From NCBI GenBank assembly GCA_964555645.1, contig CAZKTA010000013.1, forward strand, positions 1 to 64,000: a stretch of 64,000 bases of DNA, read 5' to 3'. Below are positions 53,801-59,830 of this stretch, in pieces; the first letter of the stretch is position 1, and each line of letters opens with the position of its first letter. The position numbers and the translations under genes were made by a program. The notes beneath the pieces were generated by a model, which did no database searches, had not been told where the DNA came from, and was given only the letters and a program-made list of their open reading frames with translations. The stretch comes from DTLC01 sp964555645 (lineage in GTDB: Bacteria; Verrucomicrobiota; Verrucomicrobiia; Limisphaerales; DTLC01).

Positions 53801-54060
53801 GCTTTAAGCTGCACGAACACCAACGTCCGAACATCGTGGACGAAATCAAAAGCAAGCAGATTGATCTAGTGATCAACACGCCTGTGGGCAAGCACAGCAA
53901 GTTCGATGACGCTTATATCCGCAAAGCGGCCATCAAATACAAAGTGCCATATGTCACGACCGTGGCAGCAGCTCGCGCTTCAGCGGTTGGCATTGCCGAA
54001 GCCCGCACAGGCAAGGCCGGTGTGAAATCACTTCAGAGTTACCACAAAGACATTGTTTGA
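50857..54060 (+). CDS. carB: Carbamoyl-phosphate synthase large subunit
   Basis: A 1,067-residue enzyme making carbamoyl phosphate from bicarbonate, ammonia and two ATP, feeding pyrimidine and arginine synthesis. Two homologous ATP-grasp halves are clear: IIGSGPIVIGQACEFDYSG and VLGGGPNRIGQGIEFDYC open each, and INPRTSRSSALASKATG and ANPRASRTVPLVSKVCN mark their active sites. The oligomerisation region lies between them, and the C-terminal MGS-like regulatory domain (HGTVLISVTDKDK, NTPVGKHSKFDDAYIRKAA) is present. Length is normal. The small subunit carA is not in the window. The gene has a stronger C-ending codon preference than the flanking loci, which could reflect high expression or a different history. 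Confidence 0.97.
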   Translation: MPRRGDIKKVLIIGSGPIVIGQACEFDYSGTQACKALRSLGYEIVLVNSNPATIMTDPGMADVTYIEPLTVEALTQIIEKERPDALLPNLGGQTGLNLSSKLAKAGVLAKFGVQVIGVNLDAIERGEDRIMFKETMRRLGIEVPRSAPAFSVEEAEKVAADLGYPVVIRPAYTLGGTGGGHVYNVEELRVVASRGLSASMVGQILVEESVYGWEELELEVVRDAKNQIITVCFIENVDAMGVHTGDSFCVAPMLTIDPKLQAKLEEYAHRIVEAIGVIGGTNIQFAHDPKTDRVVVIEINPRTSRSSALASKATGFPIALISAKLAAGVTLDEIPYWREGTLDKYTPSGDYIVVKFCRWAFEKFKDAEDKLGTQMRAVGEVMSIGKTYKEAFQKAIRSLENGRYGLGFAKDFNKKSLDELMRMLNEPSSERQWIMYEALRKGATVEQLYAKTYIKPWFIQQMKELVELEERILKFKGKRLPDELLVQAKKDGFADRYLAKILEVPEPQIREQRKRLGVVEAWDALPVSGVENAAYYYSTYNAPDRVPTSTRKKVMVLGGGPNRIGQGIEFDYCCVHCAFALRDAGYETIMVNCNPETVSTDYDTSDKLYFEPLTVEDVLSIYEKEKPIGVVVQFGGQTPLNIATELEAAGVKVLGTSPDTIDLAEDRDRFRKMMEQMGIPMPESGMASNFEEAKAVAARIGYPLMVRPSFVLGGRAMEVVHDEDMLREYVARAVDVSPERPILIDRFLENAIEAEADALADGEDAFVPAVMEHIELAGIHSGDSACAIPPVTLPGRYIQTIEEYTLRISRELKVCGVMNIQYAICNDKVYVLEANPRASRTVPLVSKVCNVPMARIATQLMLGAKLKDMNLRRKNIPHVGVKEVVLPFNMFPEVDPVLGPEMRSTGEVLGMAPTFGLAYYKAQEAAGGPLPIHGTVLISVTDKDKPQIVDVARKFAELGFKLKATEGTCEFLRNHGVACERSFKLHEHQRPNIVDEIKSKQIDLVINTPVGKHSKFDDAYIRKAAIKYKVPYVTTVAAARASAVGIAEARTGKAGVKSLQSYHKDIV

Positions 54061-54120
54061 CAGCAGTGCAAGCTGTAGCCACGCTTGCTGCCAGGAACAG
54101 CTCTCTGGAGTGCCATTGTA

Positions 54121-55986
54121 ATGACCGAGCCAATGCATCAACCAGTCCAGCGCCCGCGCATGGATGTGGACATTGTGTGCGTCGGGTTCGGGCCGGCTAC
54201 GGCGGGCTTTCTCGCTACACTCTCAAGGGCTCTGGTTAATCCGGACGGGTCCCCGGCAATTGAAAGTACAGTTACCCCTGGACAACCCATCCAAGTTATC
54301 TGCTATGAACGCGCTGACGACGTCGGTTTCGGTGTGTCCGGCGTAGTCACGCGTGCGCGGGCGTTGCGAGCAAGTTTTCCCAACCTCGAGCAGATGTGCG
54401 TGCCCACGCTGGCAAAGATTTCTGAAGAGAAGGTTGTTTATCTTCTTGATCCGATAGGCGCCAGCAGGCGCCCGCGTACATTACGTATTAGCGATTCACT
54501 CGTTCGTGCATTGAAGTTTGCGTTGGCTGTCAGGCTTAATGCTGTGGAGTTGCCGTGGATACCGAGGTTTTTGCGCAAGCATGACGGATTGGTGTTTTCG
54601 TTGGGCCAATTCATGCAATGGGTTGCAGGGCAAATCCAGACCACTGGGACCGTCCAGATATGGCCCGGTATGCCTGTTGCACAAGCATTAGTTGAGGGAG
54701 GCAAAGTCATCGGCGTGCGGTTGCTCGATCAGGGGGTTAACAAAAATGGCGAGCCTGCGGATGGCTTTACCCCTGGGATGGATATCCACGCTGCGCTCAC
54801 AGTTGTGGGAGACGGCCCGGTAGGAGCTGTCGGACAACAATTGGACGAGTTGTTCGGGTTACCCCCCGAGCATCACGCACGGGATTGGGCCGTCGGCATG
54901 AAGTTCGTTGTTGAATTGCCCGAGGATACACCACTTAAACCCGGTACGGTGTTGCACACGTTCGGTTATCCCGAGCCTGAGATTTTCGGGTTTTTCTATG
55001 TGCACCCGGAGCGTGTCGCGTCGCTAGGCATATTCGTGCCGTCTTGGTTCGATAGCCCGGTGCGCACTGCGTACCGTTACCTCCAGCACTGGATGCTGCA
55101 CCCGTACCTGTGGCGTTACCTAAAGGGCGGTAAACTGCGTTCCTGGGGGGCAAAAACATTGGCTGAATCCGGTCGGCGTGCTGAGCCGTTCTTGGTCGGC
55201 GACGGATTCGTGCGCATCGGCGAAAACAGTGGTAGCACAAACGTGCTTACCGGTTCTGGTGTTGACGAAGCCTGGGCCACGGGCGTGCAACTTGCCGAAG
55301 CAGTGATCGAATTACTCAGGGCCAAGAAACCGTTCACGAAAGAAAACCTCGAAGCTGCGTATGTCGCGCGCCGCCGTGCAAGTTGGGTCGAGCAGGAAGG
55401 ACGCATTGCTGAGAGAGCACGGGACGGCTTCCAACGCGGCTTCGTTCAAGGGATTATCGGTATGTTATTAACCGGCTTGAGCCGAGGTCGTCTCGCTTGG
55501 CTTGGCAAAGCACTGCGTCCGTGGGAGCGCATTCCGCTGTTAGAAAACTACTACCGCGGTCGTATTCCGCTGGATGAGGTCCGCAAGATTCGTGATGATT
55601 GTTATGCGAAAGGTGTGTCAGCGCATGCAGCGCTGATGGAACGCGCCGGATGGCCGCCGATCCCGTACGACGGCCAGTTGCTCGTATCACATCAAGACGC
55701 CCTTTTAATTGGAGGCAAAGTCCAAGCGCCTGCCGGTTATGCGGATCATGTACTTTTCTTGTATCCTGAGTTATGCCGGGGATGTGTGACAAAGCTTTGT
55801 GTCGAGGCATGTTCGGGCCAAGCAATTACCCCCGGCGCAGACGGTGTCCCACGGTTTGAACGCGAGAAATGCATCCATTGCGGCGCATGCATGTGGAACT
55901 GCACAACCGGTTCTCCGCGCAATCCAGAACGTAGTGTGGTAACGTTCCGGGCTGGGCCCGGCGGCCTGCACTCGGCAGAGAACTAA
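54121..55986 (+). CDS. ETF-quinone oxidoreductase-like flavoprotein with C-terminal 4Fe-4S domain
   Basis: A 621-residue protein. The start MTEPMHQPVQRP at 54121 precedes an FAD-binding Rossmann motif, VDIVCVGFGPATAGFLATL (close to GxGxxG). The middle contains VVGDGPVGAVGQQL and the second nucleotide motif region GDGFVRIGENSGSTNVLTGSGVDEAWATG. The final ~80 residues hold two cysteine clusters, CRGCVTKLCVEAC and CIHCGACMWNC, which match the ferredoxin-like part of ETF-ubiquinone oxidoreductase. This enzyme family passes electrons from electron-transfer flavoprotein to quinone at the membrane. No etfAB genes are nearby, so the electron donor is uncertain. It starts 60 nt after carB but a functional link is not evident. 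Confidence 0.8.
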   Translation: MTEPMHQPVQRPRMDVDIVCVGFGPATAGFLATLSRALVNPDGSPAIESTVTPGQPIQVICYERADDVGFGVSGVVTRARALRASFPNLEQMCVPTLAKISEEKVVYLLDPIGASRRPRTLRISDSLVRALKFALAVRLNAVELPWIPRFLRKHDGLVFSLGQFMQWVAGQIQTTGTVQIWPGMPVAQALVEGGKVIGVRLLDQGVNKNGEPADGFTPGMDIHAALTVVGDGPVGAVGQQLDELFGLPPEHHARDWAVGMKFVVELPEDTPLKPGTVLHTFGYPEPEIFGFFYVHPERVASLGIFVPSWFDSPVRTAYRYLQHWMLHPYLWRYLKGGKLRSWGAKTLAESGRRAEPFLVGDGFVRIGENSGSTNVLTGSGVDEAWATGVQLAEAVIELLRAKKPFTKENLEAAYVARRRASWVEQEGRIAERARDGFQRGFVQGIIGMLLTGLSRGRLAWLGKALRPWERIPLLENYYRGRIPLDEVRKIRDDCYAKGVSAHAALMERAGWPPIPYDGQLLVSHQDALLIGGKVQAPAGYADHVLFLYPELCRGCVTKLCVEACSGQAITPGADGVPRFEREKCIHCGACMWNCTTGSPRNPERSVVTFRAGPGGLHSAEN

Positions 55987-56598
55987 GGCGTTTTGGCAAC
56001 ATCGAAATTAGAGGCTTCAATAGCCATAAACTTGCCGACATTTTGGTCGGAGGACTGAGGAGAGTTCAGTTGTGTACTACCGCATTAATAGATGCCAGCT
56101 TGGCATCCGAAAGATGCGCAAAAATTGGATCATTCGGCGTCTTTCCTCTCGGTGATTGGCAACAATTACGTGAGCTGCCAGTTTCGATTCGCTGTTGGGG
56201 GCTTGAAGAGCAGTGACGGAATGATATATCCCGAATACACTCTTAAGCAGCAGATGGCCAGTGGCGTTGGTGGAAGAATTATTGCAGTCGGCGAAAAGCT
56301 TGCTTGGTGAATTCATTTAGTTGTGGGAGCTGCCCCTCGATAACTGCATCGGCGAGTACATATGGTGGTTTTTTGGTGGTTAAGTTTGGAGACATCGTGT
56401 TATGTTGTTGCAAGTCGGTGCAGGTGATTTCCTATGGCATCTTATGCTTTTATTGTGATTGTGTGCATATGAGCTGTAATGCACGAGCATTCGCCTAAGT
56501 ATTTATGAGGGATAGTTGATGGTTGCCAGGCTATAATTGCGGGGCGGAGTGTCTTATGCTTTATTTGGGCACTGGATTGTTAACATGCTGGAGCGTTC
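55987..56598. other. Intergenic region, no gene supported
   Basis: About 610 nt. A small inverted repeat CCGAC-N6-GTCGG begins near 56035. Several short plus-strand frames exist (for example 56092-56310), but none shows a recognisable domain or a good upstream ribosome site. It could contain a decayed gene that I cannot identify. Confidence 0.35.
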
Positions 56599-57573
56599 AT
56601 GAAAGCAGGTGCACACAATCTTTCCGCACTTATCGGAGTGCTTGTTACCCAGGCCTGGTTTATATGCTCGGTGGAGGCTCAGTTCCGATTCAGTGGCATT
56701 GAGCTGCTCACTAATCGTGAAGTGGCACTCGCGCTGTCTGCGCCGACTGGCAGTGTTTATCGGATCGCCGCCACGACAGATTTGTTGGCTTGGACGCCGT
56801 TGGTTGTGGTGACAGGGGCGGTTGGTTCGATCCAATATACAGACTCAGCTGCACCGTATTTGGAGTGGCGCTTTTATGCGGCTGAACAATTGGGAAACAC
56901 GAACATCTTGCTCGGCGATTGCCTGAGCACGACCAACGGCGACGTGATCATTCAGCCGCGATCCCACGCGACATTTGTTATGAGCTGGAATGGGAAGATG
57001 ATTTACAATGATCCCGCAAGCGGCGTTTCGTATGCCGGTTTGCAAAAAGCAAGCCTGATCTTGCTCGGACATACGCATTCTGACCATTTCAGTACCGTTA
57101 CCATTGACGCTGTGCGCACCAGCAACACGGTTATCGTCGCCTCCCCGTCGGTCTATAACAGTCTAACAGCGGCACAAAAAGCTCTGGCCATAGTGCTTGG
57201 CTATGGCGCCTCGACGAATGTGCTCGGTCTCAATGTTCAGGCTGTGCCGGCGTATAATTCTTATCATCCATTTGGTGATGGCAACGGCTACGTGCTTACT
57301 ATTGGCGACCGGCGTATTTATGTCAGTGGCGACACAGGCGATGTCCCCGAGATCCGTGCGTTAACAAACGTTGACGTGGCATTTGTGTGCATGAACCAGC
57401 CATATACGATGACAGTAACCCAGGCGACGAACGTTGTCCGGGCCATTCGTCCGAAAGTGGTTTACCCGTATCATTACCGTGACCAGAGTGGTGCGACGAC
57501 CAATGCAGCGGCTTTCAAACAGCGTCTTGGGACCGACCTCGGCATCGAGGTGCGGCTTCGGAAGTGGTACTGA
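56599..57573 (+). CDS. Exported metallo-beta-lactamase-fold hydrolase with N-terminal beta domain
   Basis: A 324-residue protein. A signal peptide (LIGVLVTQAWFICSVEAQ) is followed by a ~80-residue beta domain (SVYRIAATTDLLAWTPLVVV, APYLEWRFYAAEQ). This domain resembles the ending domain of the LamG and GH51 proteins in this window (WTPVSGPLTT...YFRLRK). Residues ~105-324 have the metallo-beta-lactamase fold of the UlaG-like branch: GDVIIQPRSHATFVMSWNGK, the metal motif GHTHSDHFST, YVSGDTGDVPEI and YPYHYRDQSG. All expected metal ligands appear present. The substrate is unknown; secreted members are rare compared with cytoplasmic ones. Placing the beta domain at the N-terminus is unusual for this family. 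Confidence 0.8.
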   Translation: MKAGAHNLSALIGVLVTQAWFICSVEAQFRFSGIELLTNREVALALSAPTGSVYRIAATTDLLAWTPLVVVTGAVGSIQYTDSAAPYLEWRFYAAEQLGNTNILLGDCLSTTNGDVIIQPRSHATFVMSWNGKMIYNDPASGVSYAGLQKASLILLGHTHSDHFSTVTIDAVRTSNTVIVASPSVYNSLTAAQKALAIVLGYGASTNVLGLNVQAVPAYNSYHPFGDGNGYVLTIGDRRIYVSGDTGDVPEIRALTNVDVAFVCMNQPYTMTVTQATNVVRAIRPKVVYPYHYRDQSGATTNAAAFKQRLGTDLGIEVRLRKWY

Positions 57574-57827
57574 GGATGCGGTTCGTTTTGTGCGGTAACG
57601 TGGGCAGGGCATACGAGCCCGTCAATGTAAACACTTGGGCATATGTACCAAACTCGGATTTGGTAAGACTACTATGGTAACCTTGTAACGATCAGGATGA
57701 TGAGCATTGCATGTGGACAAAAATGCAGTTCGTTGCTGTCTCAAAAGTGGTGGGGTGGTCAGTTTGGAAATTGGGTGGAATTGCTTTTCGAGAAGGTGGC
57801 ATTGTGCATGCTAGGTGTGGAGACGCC

Positions 57828-58352
57828 ATGGAAACCGGTACTGGGCTTTTGGGCAAAAAGATACTTTTGGTTGATGATGATCCTTCTGTGCGCGAGTCAC
57901 TCAGGTTGATGCTCTGTTTCGATCACCATACTGTGACGGAGGCGGCTACCGGGCAGGAAGCATTACGCCTGTTTGGTATGGACCACTATGACCTTGTGAT
58001 CACGGATTACCTTCTTCCTGGTATGCTCGGGGATGAACTTGTCAGGCAAATAAAGCGCCTTGCGCCGACCCAGCCGGTTTGCATTGTGACTGCATATCTT
58101 GAAAAATTTGCAAATGGGGCGGAACCGGCTGATGTCGTCTTGGGCAAGCCATTGAGCTTGGAGGAGCTGCGTCGAGTGGTTGGATTGCTAATCCGACGGG
58201 TCATCCGTCCTGGTTTCTCGGCTGTGGAAGCAGTAAATGAGTTCAGGCACGGTGAGTTGCGCAAACGGGTTGATGGCCCGGCGACGTCCATGAAAGCCGG
58301 TCGTGGTACAAGACAACACACATCGTTTCGCAGGTGGGGTATTAACGATTAA
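57828..58352 (+). CDS. Single-domain response regulator with basic tail
   Basis: A receiver-domain protein of about 174 residues. The start at 57828 is preceded by GGAG five nt upstream; the frame opens earlier (57711) without a family match. The receiver shows KKILLVDDDPSVRESL (acidic pocket), DLVITDYLLPGMLGDEL (phosphoacceptor Asp), CIVTAYLEK (Thr) and VVLGKPLSLEEL (Lys). All five key positions are present. The ~50-residue C-terminus is rich in Arg and Gly and holds no output domain, so it probably works by protein contact. It converges on the sensor operon on the minus strand, 173 nt away, and may take part in the same phosphorelay. Confidence 0.85.
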   Translation: METGTGLLGKKILLVDDDPSVRESLRLMLCFDHHTVTEAATGQEALRLFGMDHYDLVITDYLLPGMLGDELVRQIKRLAPTQPVCIVTAYLEKFANGAEPADVVLGKPLSLEELRRVVGLLIRRVIRPGFSAVEAVNEFRHGELRKRVDGPATSMKAGRGTRQHTSFRRWGIND

Positions 58353-58381
58353 GCAGTTTTTGGGTCTGAGGAGAGTGTTCA

Positions 58382-58442
58382 AGCGGCGCTGCGGCGGGCG
58401 GCCGCTGTGTTTTGGATTTATTGCCGCGCTGCAGTGTGCGGC
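58382..58442. terminator. Two GC-rich hairpins between convergent genes
   Basis: AGCGGC (58382-58387) pairs with GCCGCT (58401-58406), and GCCGC (58423-58427) pairs with GCGGC (58438-58442). TGTGTTTTGG follows the first, and a run of seven T lies further right at about 58470. The position between the converging response regulator and sensor operon fits a two-way terminator, though neither stem is ideal. Confidence 0.35.
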
Positions 58443-58525
58443 GGCGTAATTGCCGATTTGAAGCGAGTTTTTTTGTTTGGCCCACGGAGAAGTATTGGAT
58501 TTAGCAGACCCGCCCGCAGCAGGCT

Positions 58526-59830
58526 TCAATACGACGCGATGAGCTTTTCCCAAATTGCCTCGTTGAGCAGGACTTTTTGGTAGAATTGGTGCTCGTCCAA
58601 AGATGGCTGTGTTCTATTGGGGTCAGTCGGGAACCGTAGCGTGAAGGTCGTCCCGCGACCGGGTTCGCTGAATGCGTCAATTTTGCCCCCGTGATGGTAC
58701 ACAATGAAGTAGCATGCCATCAGGTTTATGCCGTATTCCATCGGACTGTCTGCTCGAAGGACGAACGGATCGAACAACAACCGCACAGCTTCTTTCGGCA
58801 GGCCGGGCCCGTTATCATGCACTTCGATATGAATTTCTTGTTCGCCATCGAAGCCGTTGTGACAGGCGCGCGCCTTCAGAGTGATACATGTGCCGGTTGG
58901 CAGGCTTACCAACTCGTCTTTGAGCAGCAGTTCAAGCAGGCGCTCAAATTTTGGCAGGTCAGCCTTTAGTTGTGGCAGTGATTCCGGCACATGATTTACG
59001 ATTTTGATTCCCTTGGCTGCAAAGCTTTCGCCGAGTTTCGATAACACCTCATCCAGCACTTTTCGGACGTTGACCACGTCGTCGAACCTAAACTTCGGTG
59101 GTTCTGAAGCGGTCCAGAGTTCTTTGAGTAACGAGTTGATCTTGTCAACTTGGCGTTGGACGTTTTGATAGTACTCACGCCAAAAATCCGCGTTGCGCAG
59201 TGACTCCAGATCGAGGTTTTCGTCTTCCAATTTGGCTGGCGCAAGATCGAGGAAAGTTTTCACTGCAACAAGCGCATTTCGGATGTGATGGCTCAGGCCA
59301 GCAGCCAGCAATCCGAGGCTTACAATTCGGTCTGCAATCATCATATTGTGCAGGACCGACATTTTTTCCTTCAGGAGTTGGTCGCGTTCACGTTGGACCA
59401 TGAAGAATTCAAGCCCGCGTTTCAGCGTTTGCTCGAGCTGAGGCGGGTCCCATGGTTTGGTGACATATTTGTAAATTGCGCCTGTGTTGACTGCGGCGAT
59501 CGCAGCGTCCAAATCCGAATATGCAGTAACGAGAATCCGAATGATTTTGGGCCTTAGCTGGCGTGCGCGTTCGAGCAGCCAGACGCCTTTTTCGCCAGGC
59601 ATGCGTTGGTCGGTCATGAGCAGACCGATTTCGTCCTTGTATTCTTCGAGAAGTCTGAATCCGTCCTGTGCGCTCGGTGCGGTGAAAATGCGGAACTTGC
59701 CCTCAAAAGCCCGCCTGAAATTTATTAGTGACTTTTCCTCGTCATCCACATACAGGACTGCGAAGCGTTTGTAATCGTAAACGCTTTCGATGTCTAACTG
59801 TACTGGTTTAGCAACTTGCATTGTCAGCAT
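58526..59830 (-). CDS. Receiver-histidine-kinase protein (PhcR/PhcQ-like)
   Basis: A 434-residue soluble protein. The N-terminal receiver has YVDDEEKSL, phosphoacceptor Asp74 in LLMTDQRMPGEKG, VTAYSD, and Lys125 in KYVTKPWDP. A linking helix (FFMVQRERDQLLKEK) leads to a histidine-kinase DHp domain with LSHHIRNALVAVKTFLDL (His181 or His182) and an ATPase domain (HDNGPGLP, INLMACYFIVYHHGGKIDAF). The N-box position reads ELLLKDELVS and lacks the usual Asn, so ATP binding may be impaired. This receiver-then-kinase order is the hallmark of PhcR in the Ralstonia Phc system. It overlaps the upstream kinase gene by 7 nt and is the last gene of the operon. Confidence 0.75.
   Translation of the reverse strand: MLTMQVAKPVQLDIESVYDYKRFAVLYVDDEEKSLINFRRAFEGKFRIFTAPSAQDGFRLLEEYKDEIGLLMTDQRMPGEKGVWLLERARQLRPKIIRILVTAYSDLDAAIAAVNTGAIYKYVTKPWDPPQLEQTLKRGLEFFMVQRERDQLLKEKMSVLHNMMIADRIVSLGLLAAGLSHHIRNALVAVKTFLDLAPAKLEDENLDLESLRNADFWREYYQNVQRQVDKINSLLKELWTASEPPKFRFDDVVNVRKVLDEVLSKLGESFAAKGIKIVNHVPESLPQLKADLPKFERLLELLLKDELVSLPTGTCITLKARACHNGFDGEQEIHIEVHDNGPGLPKEAVRLLFDPFVLRADSPMEYGINLMACYFIVYHHGGKIDAFSEPGRGTTFTLRFPTDPNRTQPSLDEHQFYQKVLLNEAIWEKLIASY

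Noticed and set aside
56092..56310. Plus-strand frame of 72 codons in the 55987-56598 gap
   Set aside because: No family match or ribosome site; the surrounding gap lacks coding character. It could be a decayed gene, but I cannot identify it.
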